64,000 bases of DNA from Pseudarthrobacter chlorophenolicus (GCF_000962805.1 NZ_JZTW01000005.1:1-64000), one strand, 5' to 3'; positions 34,747 through 44,019 are shown, counted from the stretch's first letter. Notes: generated by a model from the sequence alone, not told the origin. Made by a program: numbers and translations.

Positions 34747-34821
34747 CTAGGTGTTGGGGCGCTTCCCGTGGTTCGCGCCGCCACGCTTACGGTCACGACG
34801 CTTGCGTGCACGCTTGCTCAT
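34747..34821 (-). CDS. 50S ribosomal protein bL37
   Basis: This 24-residue, very basic protein begins MSKRARKRRDRKRGG and ends ANHGKRPNT. That matches the tiny actinobacterial ribosomal protein bL37 (also annotated as an AURKAIP1/COX24-domain protein). A perfect AAGGAGG lies before the ATG. It is too short for most gene finders. It sits alone between a terminator and the PadR operon. Confidence 0.85.
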   Translation of the reverse strand: MSKRARKRRDRKRGGANHGKRPNT

Positions 34822-34942
34822 AGCTGGCCTCCTTACTTTCGGTACTCAAAAGAGCTGCCCTCCAGTCTCCCACATGATTAGACCCGCCGCGAACCGGCGC
34901 AAGCGCATGACCTGCAGCTGAACCAGGCGGCTGTGGCCGCTG

Positions 34943-35560
34943 CTAGCGGGCCAGGGAGTTCAGGACGGCGATCCTGGCCTGCTCCAGGACAGTACGGACC
35001 GTCTCCAATGCCACGGGGCTTAAGGGCTCTTTCCCCGCCTTCAGCCGCAACTCCCGCCGGAGGTCGTCGCGGAATGCCTGCAGCATCATTTCCGCTTCCT
35101 TCAGGGCCCGGGTTCCCTCGGCCGGCGTCCGTACGCTCCTGCCCCGGAACTCACCAGCCGTGGCGGTGGCGCGGGCAGCCTCTGCCGTGGCTGCGAGGTC
35201 TGCGCGGAGGCCCCGCATGTTGCTTCGGATGTCTTCCCGCAGACTGTCCGCCAGCCGGCGCACGGAGGCCGAGATCTCGCTTTCCACCCCGGCCAGTTCG
35301 TCGCGGCGGCTGTTCAGCTCGGCAAGGCCGGACTCGGTGATCCGGTAATTGGTCCTTCGGCCGGCGGTTTCAGTGGATACCAGCCCTTCCTCCTCAAGCT
35401 TGCCAAGGCGGGGGTAGATGGTGCCCGCACTGGGGGAGTAGGTACCACCAAACCTGTCCTTCAGGGCCTTGATGAGCTCATAGCCGTGTTTCGGCCCTGT
35501 CTCAAGAAGCGCGAGGAGGTACAGGCGGAGCGCGCCGTGTGCGAATACCGGCGGCATCAC
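34943..35560 (-). CDS. PadR-family transcriptional regulator
   Basis: The 205-residue protein begins with a PadR winged helix (GALRLYLLALLETGPKHGYE, LIKALKDRFGGTYSPSAGTI, YPRLGKLEEEGLVS) and continues with a long helical/coiled region. Its start overlaps the DUF4097 gene stop (ATGA), so the two are one operon. Two GATATATCGCG operator copies upstream of the operon suggest autorepression. Confidence 0.88.
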   Translation of the reverse strand: MMPPVFAHGALRLYLLALLETGPKHGYELIKALKDRFGGTYSPSAGTIYPRLGKLEEEGLVSTETAGRRTNYRITESGLAELNSRRDELAGVESEISASVRRLADSLREDIRSNMRGLRADLAATAEAARATATAGEFRGRSVRTPAEGTRALKEAEMMLQAFRDDLRRELRLKAGKEPLSPVALETVRTVLEQARIAVLNSLAR

Positions 35561-36384
35561 AGCCCTGCTTCCGCGTTACCGCGCTCCGCCCCGTGGAAGA
35601 TCGACGTGGTGCCGGAGATCGAGTTTGTCCGGACCAGCATCAGTTGGCGGTCCGGCCCGGCTATCGTTTCCACCTTCCCACCCACCTGGGCATAGCGCTG
35701 GTCGTTGATGACTACCGCGCCACTTGCCGATTTGGCCACGATATCTACCCCGACGTCGTGCGGCAGCCGGATGGTCAGGTCCCCGGATACCGAGTTGGAG
35801 CCGAAATCCTCCGTAAAGCCATGCAGGTCGAAGCTGAGGTCCCCACTGACTGTGTTGGCCCGGACATGGCTAAGGGTGCCGGAGACGGTCACCTCGCCGG
35901 AAACGCTCTTGGCGGTCAACACGCCGGAGTGGCTCCGGGCGGTCACGTCTCCGCTGACGGTATTGACATGCAGCTCTCCGGCTGTGCCGTCCGCCATGAC
36001 CGATCCCGAGACGGTATTCAGCCTGGTGTGTCCGGAGATGCCGGACACCAGCCCGTCGCCGCTGACGGTGCCCGCCTCAACTTCGACATTCTCCCGGACT
36101 GCGATGCTGATGATCGCGGAATTGTCGCTGTGATGGCTGACAGTGCCCATCAGGTTCTTGAGCCAGCCTTGGGGGCCGTGCAGCTGGTGGCGGATCTCCA
36201 GCCGGCCGTCCACTACCGAGACGGCGACGGGATCCCCTTCGATGTGGGAGATCTCGATGCGGGTCACTGGCTCCTGGTGGGTCACAACATCGAACCTGCC
36301 GCTGACCATCCCGAGCTTCAGCGACGTCACGGCGTCGACATCGATGGTTTGCGGACTGGTGACCGTCCAGCTCTGCTCAGGCAT
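35557..36384 (-). CDS. DUF4097-type beta-strand repeat protein
   Basis: From ATG 36384, preceded by GGAGG, the product is 275 residues made of repeated beta strands with the recurring unit TVSGD/SVSGD (for example LNTVSGSVMADGTAGELHVN, VNTVSGDVTARS, ANTVSGDLSFD, SNSVSGDLTI). This is the DUF4097 putative adhesin/bactofilin-like beta-helix pattern. No signal peptide is seen, so it may be cytoplasmic. It is coupled to the PadR gene and is likely its main target. Confidence 0.85.
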   Translation of the reverse strand: MPEQSWTVTSPQTIDVDAVTSLKLGMVSGRFDVVTHQEPVTRIEISHIEGDPVAVSVVDGRLEIRHQLHGPQGWLKNLMGTVSHHSDNSAIISIAVRENVEVEAGTVSGDGLVSGISGHTRLNTVSGSVMADGTAGELHVNTVSGDVTARSHSGVLTAKSVSGEVTVSGTLSHVRANTVSGDLSFDLHGFTEDFGSNSVSGDLTIRLPHDVGVDIVAKSASGAVVINDQRYAQVGGKVETIAGPDRQLMLVRTNSISGTTSIFHGAERGNAEAGL

Positions 36385-36399
36385 TGCCCCTCCAAAGAC

Positions 36400-36458
36400 G
36401 ATATATCGCGGTGTCTCCACCGTACGCCGGAGGCGCAGGGCAGTCAAGATATATCGCG
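36400..36458 (-). promoter_or_regulatory. PadR operon promoter with paired operators
   Basis: Two copies of GATATATCGCG lie at 36400-36410 and 36448-36458. Between them on the minus strand is TTGACT (36447-36442), 17 bp, then TACGGT (36424-36419). Operators therefore flank the core promoter of the DUF4097-padR operon. Confidence 0.7.
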
Positions 36459-36466
36459 AAAGCGCT

Positions 36467-37066
36467 CTACTCCGGAGCGTTTATGCCCAGCCACTGGAAC
36501 CAGCCGCGGTGCAGGACCAGCCATGCCATGAGTCCATAGCCGGCCTGCCCGGGAGTTCCGCCATTTGCGGCGAGGTCCTGTCGCCACTGTTCATGGTTGA
36601 GCAAGGGCGAAAAGGTGTCCACGTACAGGTGCTTCCGGCGGGTGGTGACATCGGCGAAGGCGGTGTTCAGCTCGTCCAGGCGGCGGTTCTGGGCCGGGTC
36701 CAGGGTGGGCGGCGGGCCCACGACGAAGACCTCGATCCGGTTCTGGGAGGCGGAGTCGAGGATGTTCGCGAGGTTCAGCCGGCTTCGTGCCGTGGACAGG
36801 CCGAACTCAATGTCGCGGCCGGACAGGCCGATGACCAGCCGGTTCTCCGCCTGGTCGCTGAAACGCCGCCCGGCCTCGTCCAGCCACCGGGCGGCGAGCC
36901 CTTCGGTGCCTTCCTGCGGGCAGGGCAGGGCATAGCTTTCCAGCAGCATGCCGTCCTGTGGCGTCCGGGCAAGGACACGCCCCAGCCAACCCAGCGCGCG
37001 GGGGTCTCCCAGTCCGGCCAGCAGTTCGTCTCCTACAGCTGCTATGCGCAGCTTCCTGTCTTCCAC
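36467..37066 (-). CDS. SGNH/GDSL-fold protein with degenerate catalytic motifs
   Basis: From GTG 37066, with GAGG upstream, the product is 199 residues. It has the SGNH fold layout, but block I reads AVGDELLAG (Glu14 where the Ser nucleophile sits) and block V reads NGGTPGQAGYGLMAW, where active members have a D-x2-H before PGQ. A middle GLSGRDIEFGL and VVGPPPTLDP are present. The fold is recognisable, yet both nucleophile and catalytic His/Asp appear to be lost, so it may be non-enzymatic. It lies between the PadR operon and kgd. Confidence 0.7.
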   Translation of the reverse strand: MEDRKLRIAAVGDELLAGLGDPRALGWLGRVLARTPQDGMLLESYALPCPQEGTEGLAARWLDEAGRRFSDQAENRLVIGLSGRDIEFGLSTARSRLNLANILDSASQNRIEVFVVGPPPTLDPAQNRRLDELNTAFADVTTRRKHLYVDTFSPLLNHEQWRQDLAANGGTPGQAGYGLMAWLVLHRGWFQWLGINAPE

Positions 37067-37165
37067 ACGATCCTCTTTACGTTCGTACTGACCGGCCGAT
37101 ATGTGCCGGTTGCCGCCTGGAGCTTCAACCGGTGCACAAAGGGCGCTGTCCATCCATTAAACAGA

Positions 37166-37208
37166 ACTGCCCGGCCGGAGTCTGGTATTTCGACTCCGGC
37201 CGGGCAGT
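37166..37208 (-). terminator. terminator of kgd
   Basis: A perfect 17-bp stem (37166-37182 with 37192-37208) begins just after the kgd stop on the minus strand. Confidence 0.8.
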
Positions 37209-37215
37209 CCGCTGC

Positions 37216-40200
37216 CTACTTCCGTGCAAATGCCTGCTTCAGGAGCACGTCCTGCTCAGCAGCGTGCCGCTTCATGGAACCGGCCGCCGTCGAGGCCGAC
37301 GCGGGCCGGGACACCAGGCGGACCCTGCGGTCAAGTGCGTCCGGCAGGTTCAGGCCGATGAACGGCCACGGGCCCTGGTTGGCGGGCTCGTCCTGGGCCC
37401 AGACAACCTCGGCGTTCGGGTACTTGGCAAGCTCGGCCGCAATCTCATCGCTCGGCAGCGGGTACAGCTGCTCCACGCGGACAATGGCGGTGGTCTTGTC
37501 ACCGGTCTTCTGCCGGGTGGACAGGAGATCGTAGTACAGGCGGCCGGACACCAGGAGGACGCGTTCGACGGCGTTGGCATCCAGGTGCTCGTGCTCGGCG
37601 ATCACGGGGCGGAAGGTGCCGGTGGTGAAGTCCTCAACGGAGGACGCAGCAGCCTTCAGGCGCAGGAGCTGCTTGGGGGTGAAGATGATCAGCGGCTTCC
37701 GCGGCCGGCTGTACGCCTGCCGGCGCAGCAGGTGGAAGTGCGATGCGGCGGTGGTGGGGTTGGCCACGATCATGTTCTGCTCGGCGCACATCTGGAGGAA
37801 ACGCTCAATGCGGGCGGACGAGTGGTCCGGCCCCTGGCCCTCGTAGCCGTGCGGCAGCATCAGCACCAGCGAAGAGCGCTGGCCCCACTTCTGCTCCGCG
37901 GACGAGATGAACTCGTCAATGATGGTCTGCGCTCCGTTGACGAAGTCGCCGAACTGGGCTTCCCAGAGCACCAGCGCATCCGGACGCTCCACTGAGTAGC
38001 CGTATTCGAAGCCCATGGCCGCGTATTCGGACAGCAGCGAATCATAGATCCAGAGCTTGGCCTGGTCATCGGACAGGTTGCCCAGGGGCAGCCATTCGTT
38101 GCCGTTGGCACGGTCGTGGAACACGGCGTGGCGCTGCACGAAGGTTCCGCGGCGCGAGTCCTGGCCGGCGAGCCGGACGGGAACGCCTTCCATGATCAGG
38201 GAGCCGAACGCGGCGATCTCGCCAAAGCCCCAGTCGATGCCGCCTTCGCGGGACATCTGCTCGCGCTTCTCCAGCAGCTGCTTCAGCTTGGCGTGCACCG
38301 TGAAGCCGTCAGGGATCTCGACGTGCGCCTTGCCGATGCGGGCCAGGGTGTCGGCAGAGATCGCGGTGTTGGCCGGGGCGTTCGTGCCGAAATCGGACTG
38401 CTGGGCGATGGGCCGCTCGATATCCGATACGGCCGCGGAGTCAGCGGTGACGATCGGAATCGGGGACGTCTGTGCTGCGTGCGTCTCGGCAAAGACACGT
38501 TCCAGCCGTTCCTGGTAGTCGCGGAGCAGCTGCTCTGCTTCTTCCTCGGTGATGTCGCCGCGGCCGATGAGGGCCTCGGTGTACAGCTTGCGGACCGAAC
38601 GCTTGGCTTCGATCAGGTTGTACATCATCGGCTGGGTCATCGAAGGGTCGTCACCCTCGTTGTGCCCGCGGCGGCGGTAGCACACCATGTCGATGACAAC
38701 GTCCTTGTGGAAGCGCTGGCGGAACTCGTAGGCAAGCTGGCCGATGCGTACCACTGCCTCGGGATCGTCGCCGTTGACGTGGAACACCGGCGCCTGGATC
38801 ATCTTGGCGACGTCCGTGGAATAGGTGGACGAACGCGATGACGACGGCGCGGTGGTGAACCCGACCTGGTTGTTGACCACCACGTGAATGGTGCCGCCGG
38901 TGCGGTAGCCGCGGAGCTGGGACAGGTTAAGCGTCTCGGCAACAACGCCCTGGCCGGCGAACGCGGCGTCACCGTGGACCATGATGGGCAGGACGGGGAA
39001 GGCTTCGCCCTGGTCCAGGCGGTCCTGCTTGGCGCGCACGATGCCTTCGAGGACGGAGTCCACGGCTTCAAGGTGGGACGGGTTTGCGGCCAGGTAGACC
39101 TTGGTCTCGTTGCCGTTCTCCGAGGTGAACGTACCCTCGGTGCCGAGGTGGTACTTGACGTCGCCCGAGCCCTGCACGGAGCGGGGGTCCTGCGTACCTT
39201 CAAATTCGCGGAACACCTGGGCGTAGGTCTTGCCTGCAATGTTGGTCAGGACGTTGAGGCGGCCGCGGTGGGCCATGCCGATGGCAACCTCGTCGAGGCC
39301 GTCGTCGGCCGCTTCCGAGATGACGGCGTCGAGCAGCGGAATCAGCGATTCGCCGCCTTCGAGGGAGAAGCGCTTCTGCCCGACGAACTTGGTCTGCAGG
39401 AAGGTTTCGAAGGCCTCTGCGGCGTTAAGCCGGGAAACGATCCGGAGCTGTTCTTCACGGCTGGGCTTCGAGTAGGGGTGCTCGAGCTGGTCCTGGAACC
39501 ACTTGCGTTCTTCCGGCTCCTGGATGTGCATGTACTCGATACCGGTGGTGCGGCAGTAGGCGTCGCGGAGGACACCCAGGATGTCGCGGAACTTCAGCAT
39601 CGGCTTGCCGCCGAAACCGCCCGTGGGCCATTCGCGGTCCAGGTCCCACAAGGTCAGGCCGTAGGTCAGGACGTCAAGGTCGGGGTGCTTGCGTTGTACG
39701 TACTCCAGCGGATCGGTGTCCGCCATCAGGTGGCCGCGCACGCGGAACGAGTGGATCAGCTGCTGGATCCGGGCAACCTTGTTGATCTCGTCGGCCGGGT
39801 CGACCTGGAGGTCGGGGCTCCACCGCACGGGCTCGTAGGGGATGCGCAGTGCTTCGAAGATCTCATCGTAGAAGTTCTGCGCACCCAGCAGCAGCTGGTG
39901 GACCAGCTTGAGGAACTCGCCGCTGCCGGCGCCCTGGATGACGCGGTGGTCGTACGTCGAGGTCAGGGTGAGGACCTTGCTGATGGCGTTCTGGGCAATG
40001 ATCTTTTCGCTGGCACCCTGGAACTCGGCGGGGTAATCGAGGGCACCGACGCCGATGATGGCTGCCTGGCCCTTGGATAGGCGCGGAACCGAGTGAACGG
40101 TGCCGATGCCGCCGGGATTCGTCAGGGACACGGTGGTGCCCTGGTGGTCATCGGCCGTGAGCTTGCCGTTGCGGGCACGCTTGATCAGGTCCTCGTACGT

Positions 40201-41016
40201 GTGCCAGAACTCTGCGAAGTTGAGGGTTTCGGCCTTCTTGATGTTCGGGACCATCAGCAGCCGGGTGCCGTCAGGCTTGGGCATGTCGATGGCAATGCCG
40301 AAGTTGACGTGCGCCGGCTGGACTGCGACGGGCTTGCCGTCCACCTCGTCGTAGTACACGTTCATGGACGGGAACTGGGACAGGGCGCGGATCACGGCAT
40401 AGCCGATGAGGTGCGTGAAGGAGACCTTGCCGCCGCGGGCGCGGGCGAGGTTCGAGTTGATAACCACGCGGTTGTCGATGAGCAGCTTCGCCGGGATGGC
40501 GCGCACGCTGGTAGCGGTGGGAACTTCAAGGCTGGTGACCATGTTGGTGGCGATGGCCTTGGCCGGGCCGCGGAGGACGGAGACGACGTCCTCTTCCGGA
40601 GCGGTGGGTGCCTTAACGTTCTTGGGCAGCTGGGCCGGGATGGGCTGGGTTCCGGCGGCGGGCTTCCTGCCGCCGTCGCGCGCTTCCGTGGCAGGCGCCT
40701 TCTTCGCGGGTGCCGGTGCCGCGGGTGCTGCCGCCGGTGCTGCTGCGGGCGCTGGCGGTGCGGCGGCCGGCGACGGTGCCGGTGCTGCAGGTGCCGCGTT
40801 CACAATGGGCATCTTGGTTGTGGGAGGGTTCGCTGCGGCATTCGCCGAGTGTCCGTTGGAAGAAGAACTGCTGCCTGAGTCGAACGATTCAAACAGCGGC
40901 CACCACTTGGCATCCACAGCGTTCTTGTCCTGCTGATACTGCTCGTACAGTTCATCAACGAGCCACTCGTTCCCGCCAAATTCCTCTGGTAGACGGTGGC
41001 TTGGCTGCTCTGGCAC
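37216..41016 (-). CDS. kgd: multifunctional 2-oxoglutarate dehydrogenase E1/E2-like (Kgd/OdhA)
   Basis: The 1266-residue protein has the actinobacterial fused layout. It has a short E1 N-terminal helix (WLVDELYEQYQQDKNAVDAK), an Ala/Pro linker (about 70-110), and an E2-type acyltransferase domain ending TSTYDHRVIQGAGSGEFLKL. The thiamine-diphosphate E1 domain follows (IGMAHRGRLNVLTNIAGKT, then MVHGDAAFAGQGVVAETLN). It converts 2-oxoglutarate to succinyl-CoA in the TCA cycle together with E2p and Lpd. The GTG start is at MPEQPSHRLPEEFGG. It is monocistronic, with a strong terminator. Confidence 0.95.
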   Translation of the reverse strand: MPEQPSHRLPEEFGGNEWLVDELYEQYQQDKNAVDAKWWPLFESFDSGSSSSSNGHSANAAANPPTTKMPIVNAAPAAPAPSPAAAPPAPAAAPAAAPAAPAPAKKAPATEARDGGRKPAAGTQPIPAQLPKNVKAPTAPEEDVVSVLRGPAKAIATNMVTSLEVPTATSVRAIPAKLLIDNRVVINSNLARARGGKVSFTHLIGYAVIRALSQFPSMNVYYDEVDGKPVAVQPAHVNFGIAIDMPKPDGTRLLMVPNIKKAETLNFAEFWHTYEDLIKRARNGKLTADDHQGTTVSLTNPGGIGTVHSVPRLSKGQAAIIGVGALDYPAEFQGASEKIIAQNAISKVLTLTSTYDHRVIQGAGSGEFLKLVHQLLLGAQNFYDEIFEALRIPYEPVRWSPDLQVDPADEINKVARIQQLIHSFRVRGHLMADTDPLEYVQRKHPDLDVLTYGLTLWDLDREWPTGGFGGKPMLKFRDILGVLRDAYCRTTGIEYMHIQEPEERKWFQDQLEHPYSKPSREEQLRIVSRLNAAEAFETFLQTKFVGQKRFSLEGGESLIPLLDAVISEAADDGLDEVAIGMAHRGRLNVLTNIAGKTYAQVFREFEGTQDPRSVQGSGDVKYHLGTEGTFTSENGNETKVYLAANPSHLEAVDSVLEGIVRAKQDRLDQGEAFPVLPIMVHGDAAFAGQGVVAETLNLSQLRGYRTGGTIHVVVNNQVGFTTAPSSSRSSTYSTDVAKMIQAPVFHVNGDDPEAVVRIGQLAYEFRQRFHKDVVIDMVCYRRRGHNEGDDPSMTQPMMYNLIEAKRSVRKLYTEALIGRGDITEEEAEQLLRDYQERLERVFAETHAAQTSPIPIVTADSAAVSDIERPIAQQSDFGTNAPANTAISADTLARIGKAHVEIPDGFTVHAKLKQLLEKREQMSREGGIDWGFGEIAAFGSLIMEGVPVRLAGQDSRRGTFVQRHAVFHDRANGNEWLPLGNLSDDQAKLWIYDSLLSEYAAMGFEYGYSVERPDALVLWEAQFGDFVNGAQTIIDEFISSAEQKWGQRSSLVLMLPHGYEGQGPDHSSARIERFLQMCAEQNMIVANPTTAASHFHLLRRQAYSRPRKPLIIFTPKQLLRLKAAASSVEDFTTGTFRPVIAEHEHLDANAVERVLLVSGRLYYDLLSTRQKTGDKTTAIVRVEQLYPLPSDEIAAELAKYPNAEVVWAQDEPANQGPWPFIGLNLPDALDRRVRLVSRPASASTAAGSMKRHAAEQDVLLKQAFARK

Positions 41017-41534
41017 TTGAAATACGCCTCTTCCATGAGTTTGATTTCTCTGCCGGCCATACGGTGCTACAGCACTCTGACGGACCGGTTTCCCTGAGTC
41101 CTCTGAACCCAGACCTCTGCAAGTCTAGTAACCCCAATGTGGTATCTGCCAATAAGGGTGACCCAAATCATGAAGTGACGTTCGGGCCGTTGATTATGGC
41201 GGCCGGAAGAGACCCTGGACGGCGTCCCCGGGTATGGGGATCCGGAGTCCGCTGCCGGCGCCCGACAGCGGGCCGGGGACAGGCGCTCCTGTAGACTGAA
41301 ATCCTTATGGACAGTAAATCTAGGTGCCGGCCTGGGGGCTGTCAGCGGAGCATGAACCACAGCACCGCACAGCCCACCCGCAGAGCCGGCAAACCCCGAA
41401 CACGCGCCCATCATCTGCCGTCGGCATCCCCGGTCGAAATCCCCGGGGACAGGGCATCTGCCGACCATCCTCCGCCGGACCGATATTCCAGCACCGTGAT
41501 TCCCGGACCCCTGTCCGGGCGGACGGGGTGCTGA
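41017..41534. other. long divergent intergenic region with possible leader
   Basis: This region separates kgd and the first CorC/HlyC-type gene. A TGTAGACT -10-like box lies near 41291-41298. A GGGCTGT/ACAGCCC pair (41337-41343 and 41371-41377) could form a leader stem. A 75-codon frame (41307-41534) stops directly at the next ATG but is not convincing as a protein. No known riboswitch is recognised. Confidence 0.35.
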
Positions 41535-42866
41535 ATGGAGTGGCTACTCCTGGCGGCAGGACTGCTGCTGATTGCCGGCACGGGCTTTTTCGTCGCCGTC
41601 GAATTCTCCCTGATCGCCCTTGACCAGCCGACGGTCCAGCGTGCTGTCGATTCAGGTGACGCCGGCGCCGTGCCCCTCCTTGCCTGCCTCAAATCGTTGT
41701 CCACCCAGCTCTCCAGCTGCCAGCTGGGCATCACGCTCACCACTCTGCTCACCGGCTACGTCATGGAACCATCGGTGGGCCGCCTCCTGGAGGGGCCGCT
41801 TACTGCCCTTGGCCTGCCGGAGGTTGCTGCAGCGTCAATCTCGCTGATCCTTGCGATGGTGCTGGCAACCCTGTTGTCGATGCTCCTTGGCGAACTCGTT
41901 CCCAAGAACATGGCGATCGCGTTGTCCTTTCCCGTGGGAAAGGCCCTGGCCAGGCCGCAACTGATTTTCACCGCCGTGTTCAGGCCGGCCATCGTGGTCC
42001 TCAACGGTTTCTCCAACCGGGTGCTGCACATCTTTGGGCTCGAAGCCAAGGAAGAGATTTCCGGCGCCCGGACCCCGTCCGAGTTGGCGTCACTGGTACG
42101 CCGCTCGGCGGCGATGGGAACGCTCGACGCCGGTACGGCCAACTTTGTGGCCCGCACCTTGGATTTTTCCACCAGGACGGCAGCCGACGTCATGACGCCG
42201 CGCATCCGGGTGGAGATGGTCGAGGCAGACCAGCCCGTCTCCGACATTGTTGACGCAGCGCGCCGCACTGGATATTCGCGGTTCCCCGTGATCGGGGATT
42301 CCGCGGACGATATCAAGGGCCTGGTCCACGTCAAGAAGGCGGTGGCAGTGCCCTCGGACAGGCGCCACAAGCTTGAAGCCGGAGCCATCATGACCGAGGT
42401 CCTCAGGGTTCCCGAGACCATCCACCTTGACGCCCTTCTGGCAGAACTCCGCGAAGGAAACCTCCAACTGGCGGTGGTCCTCGACGAATATGGCGGGACG
42501 GCCGGCATTGCCACGCTCGAGGACCTGGTGGAGGAAATTGTGGGCGAGGTAGCCGACGAGCACGACAAGGTGCGCCCGGGGTTGCTGCAGAGCGCCTCAG
42601 GAGACTGGTATTTCCCGGGGCTCCTGCGCCCGGACGAATTGTCCGAGCAGATCCCCGGCCTGACGGTCCCGGACGAATCAGCCTACGAGACGGTGGGTGG
42701 CTACGTAATGAGCAAACTTGGCCGGATCGCAGCGGTGGGGGACACGGTGGCCGTCGACGGCGGATCCCTGAGTGTTACCCGGATGGACGGGCGCCGCATC
42801 GACCGCATTTGCTTCCAGCCGGCTGCCCCTGAACCGGACGGCGCCAACAACGGGAGCGCATCATGA
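41535..42866 (+). CDS. CorC/HlyC-type membrane protein (DUF21-CBS-CorC_HlyC)
   Basis: The 443-residue protein has an N-terminal DUF21 domain with four hydrophobic segments (LLLAAGLLLIAGTGFFVAVE and onwards, LGELVPKNMAIALSFP). A CBS pair follows (AADVMTPRIRVEMVEADQPV, FPVIGDSADDIKGLVHVKKA), then EYGGTAGIATLEDLVEEIVG and a C-terminal CorC/HlyC FAD-like domain. It is of the CNNM/CorC magnesium-transport-related group. The next gene is a paralogue with ATGA overlap. Confidence 0.88.
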   Translation: MEWLLLAAGLLLIAGTGFFVAVEFSLIALDQPTVQRAVDSGDAGAVPLLACLKSLSTQLSSCQLGITLTTLLTGYVMEPSVGRLLEGPLTALGLPEVAAASISLILAMVLATLLSMLLGELVPKNMAIALSFPVGKALARPQLIFTAVFRPAIVVLNGFSNRVLHIFGLEAKEEISGARTPSELASLVRRSAAMGTLDAGTANFVARTLDFSTRTAADVMTPRIRVEMVEADQPVSDIVDAARRTGYSRFPVIGDSADDIKGLVHVKKAVAVPSDRRHKLEAGAIMTEVLRVPETIHLDALLAELREGNLQLAVVLDEYGGTAGIATLEDLVEEIVGEVADEHDKVRPGLLQSASGDWYFPGLLRPDELSEQIPGLTVPDESAYETVGGYVMSKLGRIAAVGDTVAVDGGSLSVTRMDGRRIDRICFQPAAPEPDGANNGSAS

Positions 42867-43933
42867 GCGACTGGGCCGGCATCGTCTGGCTGGCCTTCCT
42901 GCTGCTCGGGAACGCGTTCTTCGTAGCGGCCGAGTTTGCCATCATGTCCGCCAGGCGCAGCCAGATCGAACCTTTGGCGGAGGCCGGGTCAAAGCGGGCC
43001 CAAACCACCCTTAAGGCGATGGAGAACGTCTCGCTGATGCTGGCATGCGCCCAGCTTGGCATCACAGTGTGCTCGCTGCTGATCCTGCTGGTGGCCGAAC
43101 CCGCGATCCACCACCTCCTCGCCGCGCCGATGGAGTTGATGGGCCTGCCCGTGGAGGTGGCCGATGTTGCCGCGTTCGCCGTTGCCCTGATGTTCGTAAC
43201 CTTCCTGCACGTCACCTTTGGCGAGATGGTGCCGAAGAATATCTCGGTATCGGTGGCTGATAAGGCGGCGATGTTCCTTGCCCCGCCGCTGGTCTTCGTG
43301 GCACGGCTGGTCCACCCCGTCATCTCGGTGCTGAACTGGTCAGCGAACCACATCCTCAAGCTGTTGCGGATCGAGCCCAAGGACGAGGTCAACTCGTCCT
43401 TCACGCTCGAGGAAGTCCAGTCCATCGTGCAGGAATCCACCCGGCACGGACTGGTGGACGACGATGCCGGGCTGATCGCCGGTGCCCTGGAGTTCTCCGA
43501 ATACACGGCCGGCGACATCATGGTGCCGTTGGACAGCCTGGTCATGCTCAAGGCTGCCACCACCCCGGTGGAGTTCGAGAAGGCCGTCAGCCGGACCGGC
43601 TTCTCACGGTTCCCCATGCTGGATGAGGACGATCTCTTGTACGGCTACCTGCATGTCAAGGATGTGCTGTCCATTCCTGCGACGGCCTACGAGCTTCCGA
43701 TTGCGGAAAGCCGGGTCCGTTCCCTGGCCAACCTGGCCCTCGGCGACGAAATCGAAAAGGCCATGTCCGTCATGCAGCGCACCGGCTCGCACCTTGCCCG
43801 CGTCATCGGCAAGGACGGCAATACCCAGGGCATCCTGTTCCTCGAGGACGTGATTGAGCAGCTGGTCGGTGAGATCCGGGACGCTACCCAGGCCACCGGC
43901 ATCCGCCGGCTGGGGCAACCCAATGGGGGATAG
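42863..43933 (+). CDS. CorC/HlyC-type membrane protein (DUF21-CBS), second paralogue
   Basis: The 356-residue protein repeats the DUF21 membrane domain (AFLLLGNAFFVAAEFAIMSA, FGEMVPKNISVSVADKAAM) and CBS pair (AGDIMVPLDSLVMLKAATTP) but lacks the C-terminal CorC_HlyC domain of its neighbour. Paired paralogues of this kind are usual in actinobacteria and may act as heteromers in Mg/Co export or homeostasis. Start overlaps the upstream stop. Confidence 0.88.
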   Translation: MSDWAGIVWLAFLLLGNAFFVAAEFAIMSARRSQIEPLAEAGSKRAQTTLKAMENVSLMLACAQLGITVCSLLILLVAEPAIHHLLAAPMELMGLPVEVADVAAFAVALMFVTFLHVTFGEMVPKNISVSVADKAAMFLAPPLVFVARLVHPVISVLNWSANHILKLLRIEPKDEVNSSFTLEEVQSIVQESTRHGLVDDDAGLIAGALEFSEYTAGDIMVPLDSLVMLKAATTPVEFEKAVSRTGFSRFPMLDEDDLLYGYLHVKDVLSIPATAYELPIAESRVRSLANLALGDEIEKAMSVMQRTGSHLARVIGKDGNTQGILFLEDVIEQLVGEIRDATQATGIRRLGQPNGG

Positions 43934-43992
43934 GCGGCGCAGTGCCGGCGAGTCCGGCCGCTGAAGGGTGCAGGGGGCCGGGCTTACCCTCG

Positions 43993-44019
43993 CCTAAATA
44001 GGAATGATTCCCATTTAGG
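43993..44019 (+). promoter_or_regulatory. Zur-type operator, 27-bp palindrome
   Basis: CCTAAATAGGAAT, one central G, and ATTCCCATTTAGG form a palindrome with a single mismatch. A TATAAG -10-like box follows at 44020-44025. It lies upstream of the zinc importer operon and fits control by the Fur/Zur protein encoded at 46787-47251. Confidence 0.8.
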
